Part shown: piece after piece, positions 1 to 10,108 of the stretch
How positions within the stretch are numbered: position 1 is the stretch's first letter
How the letters are laid out: every line of letters begins with the position of its first letter
Assembly (NCBI RefSeq): GCF_011761265.1
Contig: NZ_JAAOZB010000001.1
Span: 62,001 to 126,000 of the forward strand
Length of the DNA stretch: 64,000 bases
Origin: Microbacterium halimionae
GTDB taxonomy: Bacteria; Actinomycetota; Actinomycetes; Actinomycetales; Microbacteriaceae
Direction of reading: 5' to 3'
Position numbers and translations under genes: made by a program
The notes under the pieces: model-generated
What the model was told of the DNA's origin: nothing
The model's database searches: none
The model's input: the letters and a program-made list of their open reading frames with translations, nothing else

Positions 1-1392
1 ATCCCCGAGGCCATCGCGTTCTCGATCATCGCTGGTGTCGACCCGCGCGTTGGTCTCTTCTCGTCATTCGTCATGGCTGTCGCTATCTCTTTCCTCGGCG
101 GCCGGCCTGCGATGATCACCGCAGCCACCGGTGCCGTCGCACTCGTGATCGCTCCGGTGGTCGCCGATTATGGCATGGACTACTTGATCGCGACCGTGCT
201 TCTCGGTGGACTCATCCAGATCGTGCTCGCCGTGCTTGGCGTCGCAAAACTGATGCGATTCATCCCTCGATCGGTGATGGTCGGTTTCGTCAACGCGCTC
301 GCGATCTTGATCTTCACTTCTCAGGTGCCGCAGCTTCTCGGCGTGCCTTGGCTCGTTTACCCGCTCGTCGTCATCGGGCTGCTCGTGATGTACATCATGC
401 CGAGGTTCACGAAGATCGTTCCGGCGCCGCTCGTGGCGATAGTGCTCCTCACGGGAGCCGTGATCGTGTTCGGCATCAATGTGCCGAACGTCGGCAGCCA
501 GGGCGAGCTCCCGGACAGCCTCCCGGGCCTGTTCATCCCCAACGTCCCCCTGACGTGGGAGACGCTCCGTATCATCGCTCCGTATGCGCTTGCGATGGCG
601 GCGGTGGGGCTCCTCGAGTCGCTCATGACGGCGAAGCTTGTCGATGACATCACCGACACACACTCGCGTAAGACCCGTGAGGCGTTCGGCCAGGGCGCGG
701 CAAACATCCTCTCGGGCGCCTTCGGTGGCATGGGTGGGTGCGCCATGATCGGCCAGACCATGATCAACGTGAAGGCCTCGGGTGCGCGCACCCGTATATC
801 GACCTTCCTCGCGGGCGTCTTCTTGCTGGTGCTGGTGCTGGCGCTCGGAGACATTGTCGCGATCATCCCCATGGCCGCCCTCGTCGCGGTAATGATCGTT
901 GTTTCGGTCGGAACGTTCAACTGGCACAGCGTTCGCCCCGCAACGCTCCGTCGGATGCCGATCAGCGAAACGATCGTGATGGTCATCACCGTGGTTGCCA
1001 CCGTTTGGACCCACAACCTCGCAATCGGCGTCGCCCTCGGCGTACTCGCCGCGATGGTGTTGTTCGCGCGTCGCGTTGCTCACCTCGTGTCGGTGACGCG
1101 GACACTCCCACAAGACGAGATCGTTCCCACCGCGGTGTACACGGTCAATGGCGAACTGTTCTTTGCATCCAGTAACGACCTCACGACGCAGTTCGCGTAT
1201 GCCGAAGATCCCGAACGTATCGTTATCGACATGTCGGGCTCTCACATTTGGGATGCGTCAACGGTTGCTGCCCTCGATGCTGTCGTGACGAAATACGAGC
1301 ATCACGGCAAGCGGGTCGTCATCGAAGGCATGAATGAGTCAACGAGTGCGTTCCATGACCGCCTCAGCGGCAACCTCGGCGAAGGCCACTGA
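1..1392 (+). CDS. SulP-family anion transporter with STAS domain (5' end missing)
   Basis: The reading frame is open from base 1, so the gene starts outside the window; 463 residues are visible. Most of it is a run of hydrophobic helices typical of the SulP/SLC26 core. The last ~90 residues form a cytoplasmic STAS domain, including a stretch VIDMSGSHIWDASTVAALD that matches the STAS nucleotide-binding loop region. SulP proteins carry sulfate, bicarbonate or other anions across the cytoplasmic membrane; the substrate cannot be read from sequence. Probably only a few dozen N-terminal residues are missing. The frame ends 7 bases before the convergent tadA stop. Confidence 0.9.
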   Translation: MPEAIAFSIIAGVDPRVGLFSSFVMAVAISFLGGRPAMITAATGAVALVIAPVVADYGMDYLIATVLLGGLIQIVLAVLGVAKLMRFIPRSVMVGFVNALAILIFTSQVPQLLGVPWLVYPLVVIGLLVMYIMPRFTKIVPAPLVAIVLLTGAVIVFGINVPNVGSQGELPDSLPGLFIPNVPLTWETLRIIAPYALAMAAVGLLESLMTAKLVDDITDTHSRKTREAFGQGAANILSGAFGGMGGCAMIGQTMINVKASGARTRISTFLAGVFLLVLVLALGDIVAIIPMAALVAVMIVVSVGTFNWHSVRPATLRRMPISETIVMVITVVATVWTHNLAIGVALGVLAAMVLFARRVAHLVSVTRTLPQDEIVPTAVYTVNGELFFASSNDLTTQFAYAEDPERIVIDMSGSHIWDASTVAALDAVVTKYEHHGKRVVIEGMNESTSAFHDRLSGNLGEGH

Positions 1393-1399
1393 AAATCGC

Positions 1400-1867
1400 C
1401 TAACGCTTGGGCGTGAAGAATGCGCGAAGCAGAGCGGATGCTTCAGCCTCGCTGACTCCGGCGATCACTTCAGCCCGCACCGGCAGCCGCCGGTCGCGCA
1501 CGACGTCGTAGACCGATCCCGCAGCGCCCGCCTTCTCGTCCCACGCGCCGAACACAAGTCGAGAAACGCGAGACTGCAACACAGCCCCCGCGCACATGAC
1601 GCACGGCTCGAGCGTGACGACGAGCGTGCACCCCTCGAGATTCCAGGTGCCGAGGTGCCGAGCCGCACGTCGAAGAGCGACGACCTCGGCGTGAGCGGTC
1701 GGGTCCCCCGTGGCCTCGCGCTCGTTGCGACCCTCGCCGATGATGTGGCCCAAGGCATCCGTCACAACCGCCCCGACCGGAACGTCTCCCGCGGAACTTG
1801 CTTCTTCGGCGAGCTCAAGAGCGCGCGCCATTGCGGCACGGTCTTCGGCGGGAGCAGCAATCGTCAC
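1400..1867 (-). CDS. tadA: tRNA adenosine(34) deaminase TadA
   Basis: A 155-residue cytidine/adenosine deaminase fold. The zinc site is visible as H59-A-E61 (E61 the proton shuttle) and P88-C89-V-M-C92. The length is normal for bacterial TadA. The enzyme converts A34 to inosine in tRNA-Arg(ACG), so one tRNA can read CGU, CGC and CGA. The substrate tRNA-Arg(ACG) is itself encoded in this window at 53051-53123. The gene is divergent from upp, with 34 bases between the starts. Other nucleobase deaminases share the fold, but the HAE/PCVMC pattern and size favour TadA. Confidence 0.93.
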   Translation of the reverse strand: MTIAAPAEDRAAMARALELAEEASSAGDVPVGAVVTDALGHIIGEGRNEREATGDPTAHAEVVALRRAARHLGTWNLEGCTLVVTLEPCVMCAGAVLQSRVSRLVFGAWDEKAGAAGSVYDVVRDRRLPVRAEVIAGVSEAEASALLRAFFTPKR

Positions 1868-1901
1868 AGTGCCAGCGTATGCCGTGCTCTAACCTGGAAA
1901 C

Positions 1902-2534
<633 letters not shown>

Positions 2535-2582
2535 AGCGTTCGACTCGGGCAGCGCCGGTCAGCCAGCGCAAATCAGCAGTCG

Positions 2583-5500
2583 TCAATCAGAACCGACGAG
2601 CCTCGCGAAACCGCTCAGGCGAGTAACTCCGTCGGGTGTGCGCGGAAAGTCATCGAGCACTCCTGGCGAGTACACGAGGAAGGCGGCATGCTGCGCCCGT
2701 GAGATCGCGACGTTCAGCCGGTTCTGCAGCAGCAGAAACTCAAGGCCCCGCGGAGCATCTCGACCGCTCGACGCCGCAAGCGACACGATCGAGACGACTG
2801 CCTCCTGACCCTGAAATTTGTCGACAGTACCGACGCGCACACTCTCAAATCCGGCAGCGGCAAGCGCTTCTTCGACCATCACTTGCTGCGCGTTGTACGG
2901 CGTGACAACGATGATGTCGCGCTCTGTCAGCTCTCTGGGCGGAACACCGACAATCTCACCGTCTACTACAGCACTGTTTGTCCACTGGCGGCCGAGCAGA
3001 TCACCCACGAGTCGAACTACCTCATCGGCTTCCTGGGGCGACTGAGTCGCATTTGCTGTGTGCGAAACGGCAATCGGGTGAAGTCCGGGCGCGATCCCCT
3101 CAAGCGAGCGTTCTGCAGTGAGCGGATGAGCCGCCAGTTTTCCGGCGTACGAAAGCCTCGAAACAACAGCTGAGACCTCAGGATGCATCCGCCATGTGCG
3201 CGCCAGAAAGTAACCACGGTCGGGCGCGATGACAGCTTCGCCCGCCATCACCCAGCCGAGTGCCGATGTGTCGACGGGCTGCGGGTGCGTGCCCTGGCTC
3301 ACTTGCGGCAGTTGCTGTGGATCTCCCAACAGCAGCAGGCGAGCAGCCGAAACAGACACCGCGATGGTCGATGCGAGCGAAAATTGACCTGCTTCATCGA
3401 TGACAAGCAGATCTAGGGAGCCGCGCGGCACTCGGGCTGGGTGGGCTAGATCCCACGCTGTGCCACCGATCACGTACCCACGCGATGCCCGCTCCGAGGT
3501 GAACGCAGCCACCCCGTTCTTTGCGATCGGTGTGAACGCCACCGACTGGGTGGGATCTTTCAGCGCTTTACCGACCAGGTGCGGCGGTACGCCCGCAGCA
3601 ACGATCCGATCGAGCATGTGCTCAACGACCGCGTGCGACTGGGCAACAACCCCGATGCGGTAGCGATGCTTCGCGATGAGCTCAGCAATGACATGCGCGC
3701 CGACGTAGGTTTTGCCGGTACCGGGAGGCCCCTGCACGGCGAGATAGCTGTGATCAAGATCCAGGATGCTCCGCACAATCGCTGAGGCGTCATCTGTCTC
3801 GACGGGCGCGAGGCGTCCGGAACGCGTGCGGGGCGGCACGCGCCGGAAGATATCCGTTGCGGCGTCTTCTGGAAAACCAGGTGCCGCGTCGATCAAACGA
3901 TCCGCCCACTCATCGATCGCTTTCTGCTGGTTGCCAGCCGGTGGCGGCGAGGCTGGCGTGATCGCAATCGGAAGCTCGGTCCAGGTGAAGCCGTCAATCG
4001 CAATTTCTTCGACGAGAGCGCCGTCATCGAGGACCTCAAGTATCTTCACCCGGTGATCTACGTGCACCCATCGAGGGGATGCGTGCACCGGAAAGGGCGC
4101 CGGCATCGCGTAGACAACCGACGGGCTCGATCCTTCACTCAATCGAGTGCCAGGGGCGGGTTCGCCGCGAAGTTCGAGGATGCGCCGATCGGCACGCTGC
4201 CCATCACCGCGATGCCAGTCGCGTCGCACTTCGCACCGCGTAGCGTCGAGCACGACGACATCCCGGGTGTCTTCCCACACCGATACCGGTTCGCGCAGGC
4301 GCAAAAAGTGGTTGGCCCAGAATGTCTTGGCTTCGCGCGGGTAGTAGTCGATCGCCGCGGACCCCAACCGGAGTGCTGCGATGTCGGCTTCGGCTTCGGC
4401 TTCGGCTTTGACAGCGAGCGCATCGCCCCTCGCTGTCAAAGCGAGCGCTCGCGGGGACGGTTCGTAAAACGAGTCCGTCGGTTCGATGTCGATAGACGGG
4501 TGAAGCCCCGCATCACGTGCCCGATCAACCAGCCAGTCACGCAGCCTTCTGGTGGACACGCAGTCGTAGCGGTTGTAATCGGCGAGGTCATCCAGGATTT
4601 CGCGCGAGCCTTCGGCATCGCCGCTTTCGGCGCGCACCCGAGCTTCGACGTATTTAACAATCGAATCGTCGCCGCGCTGAACTGTGCTTTCGCGCACCTC
4701 TTCGCCCATGTAGAGCGGCTCGAGCTTTTTGATGGAGTACGAGCGTGATCCGACCCGCACTGACCTCTTGACGATCGGGTAGAGATCCACAAAAACACCC
4801 TCGCGCAGCAGCTTGTCTACGTCGGCCTCGCGCACGCCATACCGCGCAGCCATCTGCAACAGGTGGGTCGGCTCGTAGGGCGCGTAGTGGTAGACATGCA
4901 TGGCCGGGTACTCGGCGCGGCGGATCTCGATGAGGTCAAGGAAAGTCTCGAGAGCGCGTTTCTCTTCTGCGAACGAATGCGCCCAGAGCGCTGTGTACTC
5001 CTCGCGTGTGTCGACCCACCCGAACAGGTAGTCGATCCCCCAGAGCGTCGCTTGCTCCCCCGTCGGCTGCTCGGTGTAGAGCGGATCTCCCTCGAAGTCG
5101 AAGAAAAGATCACCATGGTCTGGACGCGGCAGCGCCCCAAGACCCCGCGGAAACACGACCTCGTATGTGGGCACGGCAGACGAAGACGCGTTTTCAGTAG
5201 CCGGATCAGGCACGCCCGCGGGTGAGGTGAGTTGCAGGCGTGCTTGAGTGACGAGCCCGTTGAAGGTGTCGGGGCTCATACCACTCGGTGGAACCGCGGC
5301 CGTCCCCAACTGGTCGATGGTCTCAATGCCTGCGGCGCGCAGCCGCTCCCGCTGCAGGGGCCTCATGCTCGCCACCAGCAGCAGGTCACGATGGGCCGTC
5401 ACCTCGGCATCGCAGGTCGCACAGCGTCCGCAGGCGACAACGCCCAGCACTCCGCGCGAATCGCCCCATGCGATGGGCTCGCCCGCTGCTCCCGTCGACA

Positions 5501-6119
5501 AATCACGGTCTGCGACGAGCGACCGAAGGCGAGCCCGTCGCAGATAAAACATCGGCAGAAGATCGGATGCCTCGTGCACGCTGACGCTGCCATCACCCAG
5601 CAGCAGTTCTACGCGATCTGCGCGCGCCACGTCGAGGGAATCGAGCTGATCCAGGTAAGCCGCGAGCTGCATCAACGCCGTGACGCGCGCCTGGCGCGCA
5701 AGCTTCGTGTCTTGCACGATCCAGCGACCGTCGTCATCTCGCACGAGAAAGTCAGCAAAACCGACGAAATCAGACGTAGAAAACGCGGCCTGGTACAGCA
5801 CTTTCGCGGCGGGGTCGGCGAGCGCTACCCGCGTTGCTTCTGCCGCTGCAGCGAGGCCCGCAGCATCCGTCGAGCGTGTTTCTGGGATCTCGACGACACC
5901 CTCGCCGTGCGACTCGCGGTAATTTTCGAGCACGCGCTGTTCGTGCAGAGTTCCGAGGCGGGCGGCACGCGCGAGCGTCGCGTCTTCGGGTTCGTCGACG
6001 CGTGGGACACGCTTGAGCTTTGCGTCGATAGCGCGGAGCCAAGCGAATTCGCACTCGGCCGACGCCTTCAGGTCGCTCGCGCTCCATACGATCCGCCGTT
6101 CCTGCTCGATGTAACGCAT
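2583..6119 (-). CDS. TM0106-family RecB-like nuclease fused to SF1 helicase
   Basis: A 1178-residue multidomain protein. The N-terminal part looks like a RecB-type PD-(D/E)xK nuclease (IVQDTKLA near residue 145) followed by a cysteine cluster (CGRCATC, about residue 225). A middle part has an RNase H-like start (LFFDFEGDPL). The C-terminal half is a superfamily 1 DNA2/UPF1-like helicase with Walker A QGPPGTGKT (about 797-805), Walker B VIDEAG (about 905) and a late motif VDKFQGQEA. The family is described as a putative nuclease/helicase; its cellular role is unsettled, with DNA repair or defence possible. It is monocistronic and divergent from nadE. A short Ala-Glu repeat (KAEAEAEAD) comes from a hexanucleotide repeat near 4384-4410. 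Confidence 0.85.
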   Translation of the reverse strand: MRYIEQERRIVWSASDLKASAECEFAWLRAIDAKLKRVPRVDEPEDATLARAARLGTLHEQRVLENYRESHGEGVVEIPETRSTDAAGLAAAAEATRVALADPAAKVLYQAAFSTSDFVGFADFLVRDDDGRWIVQDTKLARQARVTALMQLAAYLDQLDSLDVARADRVELLLGDGSVSVHEASDLLPMFYLRRARLRSLVADRDLSTGAAGEPIAWGDSRGVLGVVACGRCATCDAEVTAHRDLLLVASMRPLQRERLRAAGIETIDQLGTAAVPPSGMSPDTFNGLVTQARLQLTSPAGVPDPATENASSSAVPTYEVVFPRGLGALPRPDHGDLFFDFEGDPLYTEQPTGEQATLWGIDYLFGWVDTREEYTALWAHSFAEEKRALETFLDLIEIRRAEYPAMHVYHYAPYEPTHLLQMAARYGVREADVDKLLREGVFVDLYPIVKRSVRVGSRSYSIKKLEPLYMGEEVRESTVQRGDDSIVKYVEARVRAESGDAEGSREILDDLADYNRYDCVSTRRLRDWLVDRARDAGLHPSIDIEPTDSFYEPSPRALALTARGDALAVKAEAEAEADIAALRLGSAAIDYYPREAKTFWANHFLRLREPVSVWEDTRDVVVLDATRCEVRRDWHRGDGQRADRRILELRGEPAPGTRLSEGSSPSVVYAMPAPFPVHASPRWVHVDHRVKILEVLDDGALVEEIAIDGFTWTELPIAITPASPPPAGNQQKAIDEWADRLIDAAPGFPEDAATDIFRRVPPRTRSGRLAPVETDDASAIVRSILDLDHSYLAVQGPPGTGKTYVGAHVIAELIAKHRYRIGVVAQSHAVVEHMLDRIVAAGVPPHLVGKALKDPTQSVAFTPIAKNGVAAFTSERASRGYVIGGTAWDLAHPARVPRGSLDLLVIDEAGQFSLASTIAVSVSAARLLLLGDPQQLPQVSQGTHPQPVDTSALGWVMAGEAVIAPDRGYFLARTWRMHPEVSAVVSRLSYAGKLAAHPLTAERSLEGIAPGLHPIAVSHTANATQSPQEADEVVRLVGDLLGRQWTNSAVVDGEIVGVPPRELTERDIIVVTPYNAQQVMVEEALAAAGFESVRVGTVDKFQGQEAVVSIVSLAASSGRDAPRGLEFLLLQNRLNVAISRAQHAAFLVYSPGVLDDFPRTPDGVTRLSGFARLVGSD

Positions 6120-6187
6120 TGCTCCCTTTCGCTCCTTCGACCCTAACGAGCCCCGCCGACATCGCCCTGACCTGGCACACTGGTCGA

Positions 6188-8254
6188 GTGAGCCACAAAC
6201 TGCCGTTCGAAAGCGCCTACCGTCATGGTTTCGCGCGCGTCGCGGCCAGCACGATCCCCATCGCCATTGCCGATCCCGCCACTAACGCGCAGACGGTACT
6301 AAAACAGGCACAGGCATTGCACGAGCAGGCAGTGGCTGTTGCGGTGTTTCCCGAACTTTGCCTGAGTGGCTATGCGATCGAAGATCTCGTTTTGCAGGAT
6401 GCCGTTATCGACGCCGTTGAAGAAGCTCTGCTGACGATCGTCACCGCCTCCGAAGATCTGATGCCAATGCTCATCGTGGGCGCTCCGCTTCGCACCGGAA
6501 ACCGACTTTCTAACTGCGCTGTTGTGATCCACCGTGGCGAAGTTCTCGGCGTCGCTCCCAAGTCTTACCTGCCGACATACCGCGAGTTCTACGAGCGTCG
6601 CTGGTACGCCGCGGGTGACGAAAGCGCAGTCGACTTCATCCGTATCGCTGGCATCGACGTGCCATTCGGATCGGACCTCATCTTCGAGGCTCTCGATGTG
6701 CCGGGTCTCACAGTGCACGCTGAAGTATGCGAAGACATGTGGGTGCCGGTGCCGCCGTCTTCGGCCGCAGCGCTCGCCGGCGCCACAGTGCTGGCAAACC
6801 TCTCGGGGAGCCCGATCACCATCGCGCGAGCTGAGGATCGCCGCCAACTCGTCCAGGCCCAGTCGCTTCGGTGCCTAGCGGCTTACGTCTACGCGGCCGC
6901 AGGCTCCGGTGAATCAACGAACGACGTCTCATGGGACGGCCAGACAATGATTTACGAGGGTGGAACCCTCCTCGCCGAGACCGAACGGTTTCCGGACGGC
7001 CCCCGCACGAGTATCGCTGACGTCGATCTCGATCGCCTCCGGCAAGATCGCGGCCGCCAAGGAACGTTCGACGACAACCGTCGCAGCATCGACCCGAAAG
7101 CGCGGACGATCTCTTTCAAGCTGAATCCGCCGGCACAGAACATTGGACTTCGGCGTGACGTCGCCCGGTTCCCGTTCGTGCCCAGCGACCCGGCTCGTCT
7201 CGCCCAGGATTGCTACGAAGCCTTCAATATTCAGGTCTCCGGTCTCGTGCAGCGCCTGCGAGCGATCGGAAACCCCAAGCCTGTCATCGGCGTGAGCGGC
7301 GGCCTCGACTCCACGCACGCTCTCCTCGTCGTCGCGCGTGCAATGGACCGGATGGGACGAGACCGGAGCGACATCCTCGCCTACACGATGCCGGGGTTTG
7401 CCACGAGCGACCACACGCGCTCGAATGCCATCGCCCTCGCCGAGGCGCTCGGGGCCACGATCGAAACGATCGATGTGCGACCGGCCGCAACAGAGCTTCT
7501 GCAGGGAATCGGCCACCCGGCAGCCAACGGTGAGCCGGTCTACGACGTGACATTCGAAAACGTGCAGGCCGGCATCCGGACCGACTTCCTTTTTCGGCTT
7601 GCGAACCGCAACGGCGGCATCGTCATCGGCACTTCCGATCTGTCCGAGCTCGCACTCGGGTGGGCGACCTACGGCGTCGGTGACCACATGAGCCACTACT
7701 CCGTAAACACGGGTGTTCCGAAGACTCTCATTCAGCACATCATCCGCTGGGTCATCGCCCATCGCGGTGGTGCTGACGATCCGTCAGAGCTCAGCGACAA
7801 TGCCGTAGCCGTGCTGCAATCGGTGCTCGACACCGAGATAAGTCCTGAACTTATCCCTGCCGATGCTGACGGCAATGTGCAATCAACCGAAGACAGCATC
7901 GGTCCGTACGCGCTGCATGATTTCACGCTCTTTCATGTGCTCCGCTATGGATTCCGGCCCTCCAAAATCGCATTCCTCGCCGAGCATGCCTGGGCCGATG
8001 CTGAAACCGGGTCATGGCCCGCAGGTTTCCCAGACGACGAACACATCGCCTACGACCGTTCTGAGATCGTGACGTGGCTCCGGGTCTTTCTTCGCCGCTA
8101 CTTCGGCTTCGCACAGTTCAAGCGAAGCGCGCTGCCGAACGGGCCGAAAGTCTCCGCCGCAGGTTCACTTTCGCCGCGAGGAGACTGGCGCGCACCATCC
8201 GATGGCAACCCTGGGGTGTGGCTCGAAGAGTTGGATGCGGCGCTCGCATCCTGA
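6188..8254 (+). CDS. nadE: glutamine-dependent NAD+ synthetase
   Basis: A 688-residue two-domain enzyme. The N-terminal nitrilase-type glutaminase has its nucleophile Cys at about residue 181 (EVCEDMWVP). The C-terminal synthetase has the ATP-pyrophosphatase loop SGGLDS at about 370. It amidates nicotinic acid adenine dinucleotide to NAD+ using ammonia from glutamine. I chose the GTG at 6188 because the protein then begins SHKLPFESAYRHGF, matching the actinobacterial start; the frame is also open back to 6119, but that extension shows no similarity. It is divergent from the helicase gene. Confidence 0.95.
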   Translation: MSHKLPFESAYRHGFARVAASTIPIAIADPATNAQTVLKQAQALHEQAVAVAVFPELCLSGYAIEDLVLQDAVIDAVEEALLTIVTASEDLMPMLIVGAPLRTGNRLSNCAVVIHRGEVLGVAPKSYLPTYREFYERRWYAAGDESAVDFIRIAGIDVPFGSDLIFEALDVPGLTVHAEVCEDMWVPVPPSSAAALAGATVLANLSGSPITIARAEDRRQLVQAQSLRCLAAYVYAAAGSGESTNDVSWDGQTMIYEGGTLLAETERFPDGPRTSIADVDLDRLRQDRGRQGTFDDNRRSIDPKARTISFKLNPPAQNIGLRRDVARFPFVPSDPARLAQDCYEAFNIQVSGLVQRLRAIGNPKPVIGVSGGLDSTHALLVVARAMDRMGRDRSDILAYTMPGFATSDHTRSNAIALAEALGATIETIDVRPAATELLQGIGHPAANGEPVYDVTFENVQAGIRTDFLFRLANRNGGIVIGTSDLSELALGWATYGVGDHMSHYSVNTGVPKTLIQHIIRWVIAHRGGADDPSELSDNAVAVLQSVLDTEISPELIPADADGNVQSTEDSIGPYALHDFTLFHVLRYGFRPSKIAFLAEHAWADAETGSWPAGFPDDEHIAYDRSEIVTWLRVFLRRYFGFAQFKRSALPNGPKVSAAGSLSPRGDWRAPSDGNPGVWLEELDAALAS

Positions 8255-8260
8255 ATTCGG

Positions 8261-8839
8261 TCACGGCGCGGGGTGCGAGTACGCAATCGTGATGAGAAAG
8301 CCGTTCCGCGACACGTCCGCGACGTTGTAGCGCGCCGGGCGATCGGGAATCCACCCACGATTTAGCCCCATGTCGAGACGAACGGCCTCGGGCCGAATGC
8401 GCGTGCCGCGCCCGTCGGCCGCGATGACTGCTTTCACGTGCACCCAGTGCCGCAAGAAGTCGGCTTCGCTTGAGCCGTCCCACAGGTGCGAATGACGGTG
8501 CATTTCTTGCGCTTCGAGCTTGTCGAGGTGAGTATCACGCAGATCAATCCCGAGCGTAATTCCGGGATCTGCCACGGCGACGATCGTGGCTGCACGAAAC
8601 GACGTGGTTCGAATTTGAAGCGGCAGTTCGGCCCCATCAAGCTCAGCGAAAAGTTGCGTGTGATGACCGAAAACGGTGGGGGCTTCTCGTTCTACCCGCA
8701 CGGCTTTGGCATCAATGCCCAAGCGATCCGACACGAGCTCCCGCGAAAGAAGGCGCCGACGATCGTGCTCACTCACGCGCGGATCCCACGCGAGGCGCGC
8801 ATCGATTCCGCTGGGGGTGTCGAGAAGTACGGTTTCCAT
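8261..8839 (-). CDS. 4'-phosphopantetheinyl transferase superfamily protein
   Basis: A 192-residue protein with the ACPS/Sfp signature: a metal-binding GIDL segment and, about 35 residues later, FLRHWVHVKAVIAADGRG, equivalent to the family W-x-x-K-E/A helix. Such enzymes move phosphopantetheine from CoA to a serine on carrier proteins. The start at 8839 is supported by AAGGGA six to seven bases upstream; an in-frame ATG at 8869 would add ten residues. It sits tail-to-tail with nadE, six bases apart. No carrier protein or synthase gene is adjacent, so the partner is unknown. Confidence 0.8.
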   Translation of the reverse strand: METVLLDTPSGIDARLAWDPRVSEHDRRRLLSRELVSDRLGIDAKAVRVEREAPTVFGHHTQLFAELDGAELPLQIRTTSFRAATIVAVADPGITLGIDLRDTHLDKLEAQEMHRHSHLWDGSSEADFLRHWVHVKAVIAADGRGTRIRPEAVRLDMGLNRGWIPDRPARYNVADVSRNGFLITIAYSHPAP

Positions 8840-9004
8840 CAGTAATCCCTTCTGGGTGGCGACTGTCATGCTCTGCGGGTATCGGGTTTCCCGAATGCAC
8901 CGCGTGATCCCAGCATCCTCCTTTCCGCCGCGCAGTGTTTCTCCAAGAGCCGTCAAAAGTCCCATGAGGAACCCGCAGTGCTGTGCGAGATCGATAATGG
9001 AGGC

Positions 9005-9952
9005 ATGACGCGTATCGGCACCAGCAACCTCGACGCTCTTCCTCTCTGCCTCGGCGGCAACGTTTTCGGATGGACAGCTGATCGCGAGACATCCCTCGCC
9101 GTGCTCGATGAATTTCACGCCGGAGGCGGCACTTTCATCGACACCGCAGACGGTTACAGTGCGTGGGCGCCGGGGCACGTGGGTGGCGAAAGTGAGACGA
9201 TCATCGGCGAGTGGTTGCAGAGCCGCACACCGAGCGATGTCGTCATCGCGACAAAAGTCGGGACGCATCCGGAATTCAAGGGACTTTCATCTGCGAACGT
9301 CCGCGCCGCTGCAGAAGCCTCGCTGAAAAGGCTCGGTATCGACACCATCGATCTGTACTACGCCCATTTCGACGACCCGGAAGTGCCGATGGCTGAGATC
9401 GTCGAGGCATTCGGTGCGCTTGTCACCGACGGCCTTGTGCGCAACATCGCGATTTCGAACATGTCACCCGAGCGCATTCGCGAATGGATGAATATCGCTC
9501 AGTCAACGGGTGCGGCGCTTCCAGTAGCGATCCAGCCGCACTATAACCTGGTGCACCGAAACGACGTGGAAGAGTCGATCATTCCTCTTGCAGAGGAGTA
9601 CGGCATGAGCCTCGTGCCCTACTACGGCCTCGCTTCGGGGTTTCTCACCGGTAAGTTCCGCGACGCGGAAACGGCGGAAGCAACCGCGCGCGGTCGATCG
9701 TCGGCGAAGTACATCACTCCGCAGGGCCTCAAGATCATCGACACTCTAGAGCGCATCGGCGCCTCCCACGGTGTCTCCGTCGCGACCATCGCACTCGCTT
9801 GGCTACGGTCGCAGCCGACGGTCGTTGCCCCGATCGCGAGCGCATCACGGCCCTCGCAGGTCGCTGACCTGTTGGCGAGTGCGACAGTAAAACTCAGCGC
9901 AGACGAAGTCAGCGACCTCGACGCAGTGTCGTCGTGGACGCCGACGGCATAG
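9005..9952 (+). CDS. aldo/keto reductase
   Basis: A 315-residue (beta/alpha)8 NADPH-dependent oxidoreductase. The catalytic tetrad is visible: Asp and Tyr in DTADGYSAW, Lys in IATKVG and His in YYAHFDDP. The C-terminal segment IASASRPSQ matches the NADP phosphate-binding region of AKR families. ATG 9005 is chosen because GGAGG lies just upstream; an in-frame ATG at 8978 gives a non-homologous extension. The substrate is unknown. It is divergent from the phosphopantetheinyl transferase and is followed by a small membrane-protein gene. Confidence 0.92.
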   Translation: MTRIGTSNLDALPLCLGGNVFGWTADRETSLAVLDEFHAGGGTFIDTADGYSAWAPGHVGGESETIIGEWLQSRTPSDVVIATKVGTHPEFKGLSSANVRAAAEASLKRLGIDTIDLYYAHFDDPEVPMAEIVEAFGALVTDGLVRNIAISNMSPERIREWMNIAQSTGAALPVAIQPHYNLVHRNDVEESIIPLAEEYGMSLVPYYGLASGFLTGKFRDAETAEATARGRSSAKYITPQGLKIIDTLERIGASHGVSVATIALAWLRSQPTVVAPIASASRPSQVADLLASATVKLSADEVSDLDAVSSWTPTA

Positions 9953-9977
9953 CAGCAGACAACGTTAGAATCGCGAG

Positions 9978-10106
9978 ATGACAACTCCGGGTCGAGATCC
10001 CAAATCACCATCGCCCGCGCGCATCGGCATCTGGGTTGTCGTTGGGGCGGTAGGTATCTACATGGTTGCATCCGGCGTCATCGGCATTATCAGCGGAGGC
10101 AGCTGA
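9978..10106 (+). CDS. 42-residue single-pass membrane protein
   Basis: A short reading frame of 42 codons. Its N-terminus is polar and Pro/Lys/Arg-containing, followed by one hydrophobic helix (residues ~16-38). It ends two bases before the start of the next gene, which suggests translational coupling. I do not recognise a family. Its position and clear membrane segment make it more likely real than chance, but without homologues this stays tentative. Confidence 0.5.
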   Translation: MTTPGRDPKSPSPARIGIWVVVGAVGIYMVASGVIGIISGGS

Positions 10107-10108
10107 TA

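Noticed and set aside
64..1245. Long minus-strand ORF (393 residues, very rich in His, Asp, Glu and Arg)
   Set aside because: It lies opposite the SulP gene and its composition is that of an antisense frame in high-GC DNA; no start context or domain.
5232..6146. Plus-strand ORF of 304 residues opposite the nuclease/helicase gene
   Set aside because: The minus-strand frame has clear domains throughout; this one shows no motif.
8840..9268. N-terminal extension of the phosphopantetheinyl transferase frame
   Set aside because: The extension overlaps the divergent aldo/keto reductase gene and has no similarity; a good ribosome-binding site supports 8839.
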